From: Pseudomonadota bacterium
GTDB taxonomy: Bacteria > Desulfobacterota > Syntrophia > Syntrophales > JADFWA01
DNA: 8,092 nucleotides
Assembly (NCBI GenBank): GCA_030612385.1
Contig: JAUWNZ010000048.1
Location: 1 to 8,092, forward strand
Direction of reading: 5' to 3'
The translations under genes and the position numbers were made by a program. The notes under the pieces were generated by a model that worked only from the letters and a program-made list of their open reading frames with translations, did no database searches and was not told the DNA's origin. This document shows, piece after piece, positions 1 through 6,438 of the stretch (the stretch's first letter is position 1; every line of letters starts with the position of its first letter).

Positions 1-1
1 T

Positions 2-29
2 GCCTGTGCGTACTCGCATGCAGACAGGC
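2..29. repeat. Small imperfect hairpin at the left edge
   Basis: Outer arms GCCTGT (2-7) and ACAGGC (24-29) pair perfectly, and an inner stem TGCG (7-10) with CGCA (15-18) closes around TACT. A similar GCCTGT...ACAGGC structure lies at 3562-3589, inside the spacer between the two transporter modules, with the shared words TGCCTGT, CATG and CAGACA. It is probably a short dispersed palindromic repeat or the end of an upstream gene's terminator. No U-run follows on either strand, so terminator function is not supported. Confidence 0.5.
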
Positions 30-34
30 CTCCC

Positions 35-62
35 AAATTTCTAATTTCCAATTTCGAGTTTC
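35..62. repeat. Four tandem 7-bp units (NAATTTC type)
   Basis: The stretch reads AAATTTC, TAATTTC, CAATTTC, GAGTTTC, four consecutive heptamers sharing the TTTC end. It sits just before the MerR-type gene. The 7-bp period is the same as in the arrays at 6080-6107, 3518-3554 and 6209-6229, although the unit sequence differs. Confidence 0.6.
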
Positions 63-82
63 AAGTCGTGAACAGTTACCGG

Positions 83-90
83 AAAGGAAG
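83..90 (+). promoter_or_regulatory. Ribosome binding site deciding the MerR start
   Basis: AAAGGAAG ends 7 bases before the GTG at 98. The alternative in-frame GTG at 68 has no purine-rich sequence ahead of it and lies directly after the heptamer array, so 98 is the better start. Confidence 0.55.
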
Positions 91-97
91 TTTCTTT

Positions 98-490
98 GTG
101 GATGTGGAGATTCCCGATAAGTCCTATTTCCGCATTGGTGAGGTTAGCAGAATACTTGGCGTGGAACCATATGTTGTCAGGTACTGGGAGTCTGAGTTTA
201 AGACAATAAAGCCTGTCAGGACAAGCTCCTGTCAACGTCTGTACAGAAAGAAAGATGTGGAGGAACTGGCGACAATCAGGCATCTCCTCTATTCCGAACT
301 TTTTACCATAGCCGGCGCCAAAAAGAGGTTATCGAAGCTGAATACGGAAAACCGGTGGGTTGATGAGGAGATTTGCAGAAATCGTCTAACATATATTAAA
401 AAGGAGTTGTTAAAGATAAGGGAAATGTGTAGTGGCCCCCAAAAACGAGACAGTGTGTTAAGGTGTGTTTCCAAAAAAAAGGAGGCATAG
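98..490 (+). CDS. MerR-family transcriptional regulator
   Basis: A predicted cytoplasmic DNA-binding protein of 130 residues from a GTG at 98 (140 if the GTG at 68 is used). The N-terminal winged helix-turn-helix spans about residues 9-75: YFRIGEVSRILGVEP forms the helix-turn-helix, RYWESEF the recognition helix end, and QRLYRKKDVEEL the wing and following helix. The tail (about 95-130) is basic and probably helical, and contains no recognisable effector domain. Short stand-alone proteins with this exact style of motif are common in deltaproteobacteria, often as conserved housekeeping neighbours whose target is unknown. The usual Gly before QRLYR in the wing is Cys here. An A8 run at 473-480 lies just ahead of the stop. 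The gene converges on wtpC with only 15 bases between stops, so a role in Mo/W control is not implied by operon structure. Family assignment is firm; function is unknown. Confidence 0.9.
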   Translation: MDVEIPDKSYFRIGEVSRILGVEPYVVRYWESEFKTIKPVRTSSCQRLYRKKDVEELATIRHLLYSELFTIAGAKKRLSKLNTENRWVDEEICRNRLTYIKKELLKIREMCSGPQKRDSVLRCVSKKKEA

Positions 491-505
491 AAGATAGGGT
501 TAAGG

Positions 506-1543
506 TTAAAAGCTGTGAATAGCGGTCGATTTAAAAGAAATTAATATCTCAACCCCTTCCCGAACACCCAATTCGAAGAGGGATTTTTTAGTAATCAGTG
601 ATATGAAAGTTGCTTCTCTCACCCTGATGTGGACTTCATAGTAAAATCCCCTGTCAAATATTCCTGAAACAATTCCTCTGAATAAATTTCGCATGCTTGA
701 GGTGAATGGCTCTTTGCTGAGCACAATGTCCTCAGGTCTTATGGCTATGTATCCGTGGCTGTTGGCGGGAATCCTGCCGAGTTCAATTTTTAGATTATCT
801 ATGATAGCCCTCGAACCGCTGAATATTGCAGGGAAAAGATTCTTCATTCCAACAAAATCCGCAACAAACTTAGAGATCGGTCTTTGAAATATATCTTCAA
901 TGCTGCCTGTCTGCGCTATTTTTCCTTCATTCATCACGGCAACCCGATTTGCCAGAGAAAGGGCATCCACAAAATCATGGGTTACCATCAGAAAGGTGAC
1001 CCTGGAAACCCGGTGAAGTCTCTTTAGCCCACTCCGGATTTCTTCTTTGAAACGAGGGTCCAGGGCGGAGAGTGGTTCATCGAGGAGAAGTACCCGGGGA
1101 TCGATCATCAGCGCCCTCGCCAGCGCAACACGCTGCAGTTCACCGCCGCTCAAGTTTGCAGGAAAGCGTTGCGCAATGTTTCCAATGTCGAGATCGTGAA
1201 GGAGGCGATCCAGTCTTTCCTTTGCCTCTTTTCTGTCAACTTTGTGAAAATGAAGGCCGTATTTGATATTCTCGATGACGGTGAGATGTGGGAAGAGTGC
1301 GTAGTCCTGATAGACAATGCTGATCCCCCTCTTTTCGGGGGGCAGCCTGGTGACATCTTTTCCTTCTACAATTATTCGTCCGCTTTTCACAGGAACGAGA
1401 CCTGCCATAGCCTCCAGAAGGACCGTCTTGCCTGCCCCGGTGGGACCCATCAAGACAAAAAATCCCCCTTCTTCTATAGAAAGATTGATATCATGGAGGT
1501 TAAATCCCGGCAGGCTTATGTTAAAGTTTTCTGTCTTTATCAT
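506..1543 (-). CDS. wtpC: Tungstate/molybdate ABC transporter, ATP-binding protein
   Basis: Cytoplasmic ATPase that powers oxyanion import through the WtpB permease. From the ATG at 1543 it is 345 residues. Visible ABC motifs, in order: Walker A GPTGAGKT (33-40), Q-loop Gln79 in YQDY, signature LSGGE (131-135), Walker B VLLLDE (151-156), D-loop SALD, and switch His189 in THD. After the nucleotide-binding domain comes IRPEDI (268-273) and a C-terminal TOBE/Mop-like domain (about 285-345), as in ModC and WtpC, where it can bind oxyanion and regulate transport. The start at 1543 is chosen because its ATG overlaps the wtpB stop as ATGA and AAGGAA lies just upstream; a longer in-frame start at 1615 would run far into wtpB. 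Last gene of the wtpABC run. Paralogous to the ATPase at 3681-4724, with all motifs at the same residue numbers. Substrate (W versus Mo) is inferred from wtpA. Confidence 0.93.
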   Translation of the reverse strand: MIKTENFNISLPGFNLHDINLSIEEGGFFVLMGPTGAGKTVLLEAMAGLVPVKSGRIIVEGKDVTRLPPEKRGISIVYQDYALFPHLTVIENIKYGLHFHKVDRKEAKERLDRLLHDLDIGNIAQRFPANLSGGELQRVALARALMIDPRVLLLDEPLSALDPRFKEEIRSGLKRLHRVSRVTFLMVTHDFVDALSLANRVAVMNEGKIAQTGSIEDIFQRPISKFVADFVGMKNLFPAIFSGSRAIIDNLKIELGRIPANSHGYIAIRPEDIVLSKEPFTSSMRNLFRGIVSGIFDRGFYYEVHIRVREATFISLITKKSLFELGVREGVEILISFKSTAIHSF

Positions 1544-2325
1544 GTTTCCTTCTTCCGGGGCGAAGTCAGTACACGCAGGATCAGGAAGAGGACAAGACAG
1601 ATAGAAACAAGCCATACCGCAACCGGCTGGGAATATTTCAGTCCATAAGCCTCGAATCGTTCGTAGATCATTACCGGCGCTATCATGGGATGGTAGGCAA
1701 CTATCACAACCGCCCCGAATTCACTGATCGCCCTGGCGGAGCACATTATTATACCGACAAGCATGCTGCGCCAGGCAAGTGGAAATGTGATCCGGCAGAA
1801 CGTGCTGAACATAGATGCCCCCAGGCTCCGGGATACTTTTTCCAGTCTGGGGGAGATGCCTTCAAAACCTTCTTTAACCGCATTTATATAAAAGGGCATA
1901 CCCACAAATGTCAAAACAATAACGATCCCTGTTACGCTTCCCATGATGCGTATGCCAAGCTCACTGAAGATCTGTCCGAGCCAGTAATTTCTCCCTGCAA
2001 TACTGAGTATAGCGATTCCCACCACGGGGTGTGGAATAACGATCGGAAGATCGATAATGCTCTCCACCAGTCTTTTGCCCGCGAAGTCCGTTCGGGCAAG
2101 CAGATATGCAAGGGGTGTCCCAAAGACAAAGGAAATCAGGGCGGCCAGTCCCGCCGTATAGATGCTCAACCAGATCGACCGGAGTACATCTTTATCCCTG
2201 ATTGTCTCCCTGAGCATCGAAAGTGAGGGCGCTGTTATCATCTCTATCAGCGGAAGAAGAATAAAAGCCATAATCACAAAACCGCATGAGATGGTAATCC
2301 AGAAAAACGGCTCTTTTTTTGTCAT
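1540..2325 (-). CDS. wtpB: Tungstate/molybdate ABC transporter, permease
   Basis: Inner-membrane channel subunit of 261 residues, probably working as a homodimer with WtpC. Hydrophobic segments lie at about 9-29, 52-76, 96-112, 130-148, 188-210 and 235-251, giving about six membrane spans. The cytoplasmic EAA loop that docks on the ATPase is at about 161-183 (EKVSRSLGASMFSTFCRITF), with the conserved Gly169. The C-terminal IYERFEAYGL region is typical of the WtpB/ModB-like branch. The ATG at 2325 is preceded by AAAGGA at a usable distance. The stop overlaps the wtpC start by 4 bases (ATGA), showing translational coupling. It is separated from wtpA by 135 non-coding bases, more than usual within such an operon. 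Confidence 0.93.
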   Translation of the reverse strand: MTKKEPFFWITISCGFVIMAFILLPLIEMITAPSLSMLRETIRDKDVLRSIWLSIYTAGLAALISFVFGTPLAYLLARTDFAGKRLVESIIDLPIVIPHPVVGIAILSIAGRNYWLGQIFSELGIRIMGSVTGIVIVLTFVGMPFYINAVKEGFEGISPRLEKVSRSLGASMFSTFCRITFPLAWRSMLVGIIMCSARAISEFGAVVIVAYHPMIAPVMIYERFEAYGLKYSQPVAVWLVSICLVLFLILRVLTSPRKKET

Positions 2326-2460
2326 TCAATAATTCCTTTACCGACAGCCTCGCCTTGTGGTTGTTATACCTCTCACTATCGAGTATAAAATCCGATCCTA
2401 CATCTTCTCTAATGCAGTGTAATACTTCAGGGCTGCGATATGTGCGGCTGAAACCATGCG
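2326..2460 (-). other. Intercistronic gap wtpA-wtpB with a small hairpin
   Basis: No reading frame with a start and ribosome site is evident in this 135-base gap. It holds an inverted repeat TTATAC (2364-2369) and GTATAA (2383-2388), which can extend by two pairs with one bulged C. No U-run follows on the transcribed strand, so it is more likely an mRNA processing or stability element, or chance, than a terminator. Confidence 0.35.
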
Positions 2461-3474
2461 CTACTCTTTTACTTCGACCAGTCCTTGCAGCTCTTCAGGA
2501 AGTTGTGTCTTTATCTTTGCCGTGGGCACCCTGCATGGGATAAATGGGGGCTGTCCCATCTCTTTGAGGATCTTCAGCCCGCCGCTTGGATCCAAAAGAT
2601 ACTCAAGAAAGGCGATTGCAGCCTTCCTGCCTGGAGCGCCTTTTATCAGGGTAACTCCGTAAGTGCAGGATTTCCCCTTCTTCTTTATGGTTGCTCCCGG
2701 TCTCTTGCCGGTGAGCTCTACCTCCGCCTGCCTGTAGAATTTATCATACTTATAATTTCCGAGGTTAATATGATCGGGAAGTTCCACAAATCTGAGCCCG
2801 TGCTGAACCGCCACAGACCGGTATTCCCAGGCATAATCCATATTTCCGGTCTGCAGGAGGGCAACCAGTTCCACCGATTTGGGCCTGATATTTTCCACTG
2901 GCCGGCTATCGATCAAACGCTGATACAGTCCCGGTATCTTATAGTATTTCTCTGTTAACTGAAGAACCATCAAGGATCGATAACCGCATGGGTCTGCGTT
3001 TGGATCGGAGTGTCCCCATACGACACCCTTCTTTTGAAGAATCTTATGCCAGTTGTCGGCATTGATTTCCCCGGCATATCTGCTCCTGTCAGTATAGCAG
3101 AGAACGAGCCGGTTGGTGGCAAACCTGATATTCCAGTTCGCATATTCAGGGATGAGCATCCCATCAATGACGGTGAAATCTGCGGAGGCCATGATATCGC
3201 AGGTTTTTTTGAGTTCGGTAATCTTCCTTGCACACCTGCGGCTCCCCGCTGCCTCCCTGATAATGTCAACACCCGGGTGTTTGGCCTCAAATTCCTTCTC
3301 CATCCTGGCAAAGGGGATGGTCAGACTCCCTGCATTAAAGATAATCACCTTGCCGGTTGGCCGATTCTCACTGGTGCTTCCCGTCGTCCATCCCGCCTGG
3401 GGATAGATCAGCAGGCCTGCCATAAAAAAGGTCAAAACCAGTGTAATCACTGAAATCTGCTTTCTTTCCCTCAT
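2461..3474 (-). CDS. wtpA: Tungstate/molybdate-binding periplasmic protein WtpA
   Basis: Periplasmic solute-binding protein, 337 residues, that captures tungstate or molybdate and hands it to WtpBC. A secretion signal is visible: basic MRERK, a hydrophobic core at about 9-24, and likely cleavage near residues 27-31; there is no lipobox Cys. The mature domain starts with [13 protein letters not shown] (43-55), the anion-binding N-lobe signature of this family, followed by REAAGS (73-78) and ASADF (96-100). [10 protein letters not shown] (157-166) and YAWEYRS (214-220) carry the Asp and Glu that, in structures of archaeal WtpA/ModA, complete an octahedral oxyanion site; by alignment these should be Asp161 and Glu217. 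This separates it from the classical ModA at 6679-7449. The ATG at 3474 has a near-perfect AAGGAGGT six bases upstream. It is first in its module, behind a palindromic spacer. Tungstate preference is family-based inference. Confidence 0.94.
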   Translation of the reverse strand: MRERKQISVITLVLTFFMAGLLIYPQAGWTTGSTSENRPTGKVIIFNAGSLTIPFARMEKEFEAKHPGVDIIREAAGSRRCARKITELKKTCDIMASADFTVIDGMLIPEYANWNIRFATNRLVLCYTDRSRYAGEINADNWHKILQKKGVVWGHSDPNADPCGYRSLMVLQLTEKYYKIPGLYQRLIDSRPVENIRPKSVELVALLQTGNMDYAWEYRSVAVQHGLRFVELPDHINLGNYKYDKFYRQAEVELTGKRPGATIKKKGKSCTYGVTLIKGAPGRKAAIAFLEYLLDPSGGLKILKEMGQPPFIPCRVPTAKIKTQLPEELQGLVEVKE

Positions 3475-3480
3475 TTCATA

Positions 3481-3488
3481 ACCTCCTT
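3481..3488 (-). promoter_or_regulatory. Strong ribosome binding site of wtpA
   Basis: AAGGAGGT read on the minus strand, 6 bases before the wtpA ATG. It fixes the start and suggests high expression of the binding protein relative to the weaker sites of the permease and ATPase genes. Confidence 0.8.
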
Positions 3489-3561
3489 GGTTTTACAAAG
3501 TTTGCGTTAAATGCTCAGGTTCACGGTTCCACGGTTCAAAGGTTGAAGGTTCACGGTTGTT

Positions 3562-3589
3562 GCCTGTTTACATGTGGACAGACACAGGC
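3562..3589. repeat. GCCTGT/ACAGGC hairpin
   Basis: Perfect 6-bp arms at 3562-3567 and 3584-3589 enclose a 16-base loop. It is related in words and spacing to the hairpin at 2-29, which suggests a small dispersed repeat. Confidence 0.4.
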
Positions 3590-3620
3590 GGCCTTGAGCT
3601 CTTCAAAACGTTCAATTCCC

Positions 3621-3638
3621 AAAAATGGACTTGTCCAT
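3621..3638 (-). terminator. Candidate intrinsic terminator after modC
   Basis: On the minus strand the perfect palindrome ATGGACAAGTCCAT (3638-3625) is followed at once by further T residues, giving CCATTTTT. The stem is only 5-6 bp with a tiny loop, so it would be a weak terminator. Its place, 43 bases beyond the modC stop and before wtpA, fits the end of the mod transcript. It could instead be a 14-bp operator site. Confidence 0.45.
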
Positions 3639-3680
3639 CGCTTTCTAACCGTGAACCGTGAACTCTGAACCTGTGAACGC

Positions 3681-4724
3681 TCACATTAAATGAACATCGG
3701 ATGCCTTAAAGGTAAGATAGGCCGACATTCCCTCTCTTAACCCCATATCATCCAATGATCGCCTTGTTATTATGGCAGAAATGGGAATACCGCAATCAAC
3801 CACTATCTTGATTGTGGCGCCCTTATCAATAACAGCCACTATCTTTCCATTGAATGAATTTCTGGCGCTCGACTCTATTTTATTTCTTGAAATCAAGATA
3901 TCCTCCGGTCTGATAGAGACGGTGCAATCTCCTGATTTACAAATAGCAGAGACAACCACTGCCCCGTCGATATCAATATCGGAGATACCATTATTGATAG
4001 TAGAGTTGCCCTTGAACAAGTTTTCAACACCTACAAAATTGGCAACGAATTCGCAGTTAGGTCTCCTGAATACATCATCCGGCCTGCCCACCTGAACGAT
4101 CATTCCCTCACTCATCACCGCCACGGAGTCTCCGAGGGAAAATACCTCCTCAAAGCTGTGCGTTACATGAATTATAGTAATCCCGGTGACTGAGTGGATC
4201 TTTTTTAACTCGTGCCGCAGATCTTCCCTTGTCTTTGTGTCCAGGGCCGATAAAGGTTCATCTAAAAGTAGAGCATTAGGTTCCGTTACCACTGCCCGCG
4301 CTATGGCGACTCTCTGCTTTTCGCCTCCACTCAAGGTGCCGGGGAAGCGATGAAACAGATGACGGATATTCAGCATTCGTGAGATATCCTCTATCTTCTC
4401 TTTGATCTCCTCTATCGGGATTTTCTTTAGCTTCAGGCCGAATGCGATATTCTTTTCTACTGTCAGATGGGGGAAGAGCATATAATCCTGATAGACCATG
4501 CTGATATTTCTCCTTCTTGGAGGGATATTTGTAATATCTCTTCCATCCATCAGGATTTTGCCACTATCGGGGTTATAAATGCCGGCTATTGCCTCCAGGA
4601 GAATAGTCTTCCCTGCCCCGGTGGGCCCCAATATCATGAAGTACTCACCTGTTCCTATATCGAGAGTGACATTCTTTAAAAAGAATTCGCCGAGGTTTTT
4701 GGATATATTCTCAATTTTTATCAT
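3681..4724 (-). CDS. modC: Molybdate ABC transporter, ATP-binding protein
   Basis: ATPase subunit of the first oxyanion importer, 347 residues. Motifs: Walker A GPTGAGKT (33-40), Q-loop Gln79, signature LSGGE (131-135), Walker B ALLLDE (151-156), D-loop SALD, and switch His189 in VTHS. IRPEDI at 271-276 leads into a C-terminal TOBE/Mop-like domain (about 288-347), the oxyanion-sensing part of ModC/WtpC proteins. The ATG at 4724 lies only 2 bases after the modB stop, and the ribosome site is weak, so expression probably depends on coupling to modB. Close in length and motif positions to the ATPase at 506-1543, though the regulatory domain is clearly diverged, which suggests the two arose from related systems rather than a recent copy. 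Whether it serves molybdate, tungstate or both cannot be read from the sequence. Confidence 0.92.
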   Translation of the reverse strand: MIKIENISKNLGEFFLKNVTLDIGTGEYFMILGPTGAGKTILLEAIAGIYNPDSGKILMDGRDITNIPPRRRNISMVYQDYMLFPHLTVEKNIAFGLKLKKIPIEEIKEKIEDISRMLNIRHLFHRFPGTLSGGEKQRVAIARAVVTEPNALLLDEPLSALDTKTREDLRHELKKIHSVTGITIIHVTHSFEEVFSLGDSVAVMSEGMIVQVGRPDDVFRRPNCEFVANFVGVENLFKGNSTINNGISDIDIDGAVVVSAICKSGDCTVSIRPEDILISRNKIESSARNSFNGKIVAVIDKGATIKIVVDCGIPISAIITRRSLDDMGLREGMSAYLTFKASDVHLM

Positions 4725-4726
4725 TC

Positions 4727-5527
4727 TTAGAATACCCTGGCAAAGCCCCCATACCTCTCAAAAATAAAGAGAGATCCAAGGGATATTATAATCAGGATGG
4801 TTGCAGCGGCAATGGCCAGGTTGAGCTCTCCGCATGACATATTCAGATAAAGTGAGATGGGAAGCGTCTCGGTCTTCATTCTTGTTGCCCCCGCTAACAT
4901 TAACGCAGCCCCGAACTCGCCTATCCCTTTTGACCACGTTATAATAGATCCGGCCAGGAGCCCGTTTTTTGCCATAGGAAGCGTTACGTACCGGAATGCC
5001 TGTGTATCGGTGCAGCCCAGTGTCTGAGCTACGTGTTCATATCTTGGATTTATGCCCTGAAATGTTCCCCGAAGTATCCTGAACATAAAGGGAACATTTA
5101 CAAAGAACTGGGCGACTACAATTCCAAGCGGTGTGAAGACAAAGACAATTCCGGCTTCCGCAAGCGCTTTTCCAAATGGCGTTGTGCCAAATAGTATCAA
5201 CAGGCCAACTCCGGCGACGAGTGGCGGCAATGCCAGAGGGGCATCCAGTATGGTGTTGATCAGGCTCTTTCCAAAAAAGTCGTATCTGGCGAGTGCGTAT
5301 GCAGTTGGTATCGATATGATAATACACAAAATAGTCGATATAAGAGAGGTTATCAGACTTAGCTCTATCGCAAAACGTATCTCTTTAGAGCAAACGCTTG
5401 TGATCAGCGCCGGAAGCGTGGTGTGAGTGACGACACATATAATCTGCACCAAGATAAAAAGGGCGAGAAGCAGGCTGAAGAATATAGAAACAATCTTGAT
5501 TTTTGAAACATTTCCTCTATTTGACAT
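4727..5527 (-). CDS. modB: Molybdate ABC transporter, permease
   Basis: Inner-membrane permease of 266 residues, the partner of the ATPase that follows it. Hydrophobic segments lie at about 13-33, 53-75, 98-114, 128-150, 190-212 and 236-255. The EAA coupling loop is EHVAQTLGCTDTQAFRYVTL (164-183), with the conserved Gly171 and the following Pro184. The SLYLNMSCGELNLAIAAATI stretch near the C terminus resembles ModB proteins. The ATG at 5527 is preceded by GAAGGT. The gene starts 18 bases after the TrmO-family gene ends and stops 2 bases before modC starts, so the three genes are very likely cotranscribed. It differs substantially from the permease at 1540-2325. Confidence 0.92.
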   Translation of the reverse strand: MSNRGNVSKIKIVSIFFSLLLALFILVQIICVVTHTTLPALITSVCSKEIRFAIELSLITSLISTILCIIISIPTAYALARYDFFGKSLINTILDAPLALPPLVAGVGLLILFGTTPFGKALAEAGIVFVFTPLGIVVAQFFVNVPFMFRILRGTFQGINPRYEHVAQTLGCTDTQAFRYVTLPMAKNGLLAGSIITWSKGIGEFGAALMLAGATRMKTETLPISLYLNMSCGELNLAIAAATILIIISLGSLFIFERYGGFARVF

Positions 5528-5545
5528 CGTGTTTACCTTCGCCCC

Positions 5546-6076
5546 CTACTCGCTTCTGTGTTTTCCAGGTTTGCCTCTAACCTGATCTAAATCGGGATTA
5601 CCGAGCCATCCGCTTTTTGCATTCAGACGATTGTCAAACTGCGGCACGAGGGGTTTTATGTCAAGGAGTGGAGTCCCATCCAGGATGTCAACCTCGCTGA
5701 TTTCCAATATATTCTCCTTTACCTTCTCCAACTTCACAATGGATAGTCCGATTGGATTAGGTCTTTTGAAGTGCCTTATTGAGAAGATTCCATGAGGTTC
5801 ATCTTCCAGAAACGGTTCAGTAATCAGAGAATAGCCATCGGAGAGATGAAAATGGTAGATAAGGATAAGATGAGAAAAACCCTCTATATCCTTGAGTCCA
5901 TCGGCGTATTCCGGAAATATCTCCACTTTACCCTTTGCGTCTTTTGCAAATGTGCCTTGAATAGGGGCATTTGCCTTATCAGTAAATCCTGAATGTATAA
6001 TCCCGATAGCCTTGTATCTTATCTCATTTATATCGCCCAACTTTTCATCCTCACTTTTTATACAGGTCTGACTCAT
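5546..6076 (-). CDS. trmO: TrmO-family tRNA methyltransferase-like protein
   Basis: Member of the TrmO/TsaA (YaeB) family, which in E. coli uses S-adenosylmethionine to N6-methylate threonylcarbamoyladenosine at tRNA position 37. It has 176 residues, shorter than the roughly 235-residue E. coli protein, and so lacks most of the C-terminal extension. Diagnostic pieces: YKAIGIIHSGF (21-31), HGIFSIRHFKRPNPIGLS (95-112, the RPNPIG SAM-site motif) and DGTPLLDIKPLVP (133-145). The usual FATR before RPNPIG is FSIR here. The ATG at 6076 has no Shine-Dalgarno but follows four TCAAAAC heptamers; an in-frame TTG at 6040, preceded by GTGAGGA, would remove 12 residues that lie outside the family core. It sits between mop and modB in a Mo/W uptake run, so a specialised role tied to molybdenum or tungsten metabolism is possible, but unproven. 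Confidence 0.85.
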   Translation of the reverse strand: MSQTCIKSEDEKLGDINEIRYKAIGIIHSGFTDKANAPIQGTFAKDAKGKVEIFPEYADGLKDIEGFSHLILIYHFHLSDGYSLITEPFLEDEPHGIFSIRHFKRPNPIGLSIVKLEKVKENILEISEVDILDGTPLLDIKPLVPQFDNRLNAKSGWLGNPDLDQVRGKPGKHRSE

Positions 6077-6079
6077 ACG

Positions 6080-6107
6080 GTTTTGAGTTTTGGGTTTCGA
6101 GTTTTGA
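6080..6107. repeat. Four tandem 7-bp units (GTTTTGA)
   Basis: The units GTTTTGA, GTTTTGG, GTTTCGA, GTTTTGA run without gaps and end 3 bases upstream of the TrmO-family ATG. On the coding strand this is a TCAAAAC-type array in the place where a ribosome binding site would be expected. Confidence 0.7.
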
Positions 6108-6156
6108 GTTAAAAAAAGAAAGCAATCTCAGCAAGTTTGAATTTCCCAGACAAAAT

Positions 6157-6181
6157 CAAAAACCATATTTCGGGGTTTTTG
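6157..6181 (-). terminator. A/T-rich hairpin with T-run upstream of trmO
   Basis: Arms CAAAAACC (6157-6164) and GGTTTTTG (6174-6181) pair perfectly around a 9-base loop. On the minus strand the 3' arm reads GGTTTTTG followed by ATTTTG, resembling a weak intrinsic terminator or attenuator between mop and trmO. The stem has only three G-C pairs, so activity is doubtful. Confidence 0.3.
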
Positions 6182-6190
6182 TTCAGACAC

Positions 6191-6438
6191 TAACTACTCT
6201 GATTGTCAGGTTCAAGGTTCACGGTTAAAAGAGTTCCAATCAAATCAATTCTGTAACTTCTCAATAAATTAGGGGAGGGGAGGGTTTAACCTCCCGATAT
6301 GGGCGCCCTTCGACAAGCTCAGGGTACACCGTACCCTGAGCTTGTCGAAGGGCCTACCCAAATTTATTGAGATATTACTCGATTCTCTTCCTTTAACCGT
6401 TGAACCGTGAACCCCGGAACCGTGAACCCGAGTAGTTA
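6191..6438. mobile_element. MITE-like palindromic element, copy 1
   Basis: A 248-bp nested, imperfect inverted repeat with no reading frame. Ends: TAACTACTC (6191-6199) and GAGTAGTTA (6430-6438). Inside these, GGTTCAA, GGTTCAC, GGTTAAA (6209-6229) mirrors TTTAACCGTTGAACCGTGAACC (6392-6413). Next, TCTCAATAAATT (6259-6270) mirrors AATTTATTGAGA (6361-6372) exactly. A GGGAGG/CCTCCC hairpin (6278-6295) and the large central hairpin (6305-6353) fill the middle. The ends can be read as TA plus ACTACTC, as in elements that duplicate a TA target, but this is inference; no transposase is present. A second copy starts at 7752. It occupies most of the 383-base gap between mop and trmO and may reduce read-through into trmO-modBC. 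Confidence 0.65.
6305..6353. repeat. REP-like perfect hairpin, 23-bp arms
   Basis: Arms 6305-6327 and 6331-6353 are exact reverse complements around the 3-base loop ACC. The arm contains CCCTTCGACAAGCTCAGGG, a word I recognise as a recurrent palindromic repeat in many environmental bacterial genomes. It forms the core of the larger inverted element. No T-run follows on either strand, so it is not a standard terminator. Confidence 0.85.

Larger units (their letters stand above)
3516..3673. repeat. Palindromic spacer element with GGTTCAC heptamers
   Basis: The left arm reads GGTTCAC, GGTTCCAC, GGTTCAAA, GGTTGAA, GGTTCAC (3518-3554), a slightly irregular 7-8 bp tandem array. The right arm (3646-3673) carries the reverse complement type, AACCGTGAACC and TGAACCTG, so the two ends form an imperfect inverted repeat beginning CAGGTTCA on each strand. 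Between them lie a GCCTGT...ACAGGC hairpin (3562-3589) and the terminator-like palindrome at 3621-3638. The whole 206-base gap between modC and wtpA is occupied by this element and no gene. Its ends resemble those of the elements at 6191-6438 and 7752 onward. Confidence 0.7.

Noticed and set aside
1544..1615. N-terminal extension of wtpC from 1615
   Set aside because: It overlaps wtpB by 76 bases and is not ABC-like; the ATGA overlap at 1540-1543 gives a better start.
1169..1648. Long open frame antisense to wtpC and the wtpB end
   Set aside because: The opposite strand carries clear ABC ATPase motifs and a permease C-terminus; this frame has no recognisable domain.
1690..2226. 178-residue open frame antisense to wtpB
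   Set aside because: Complement of a well-supported permease; no domain and low-complexity translation.
2485..2958. Open frames antisense to wtpA
   Set aside because: Shadows of the WtpA coding frame, which has clear ligand motifs and a strong ribosome site.
6272..6284. G-quadruplex in the GGGGAGGGGAGGG run
   Set aside because: Only three close G-runs; the next one is at 6301, so the loop would be long. The same bases pair better in the GGGAGG/CCTCCC hairpin.
3516..6438. CRISPR array
   Set aside because: The repeats are contiguous or nested palindromes with no regular unique spacers, and no cas gene is present.
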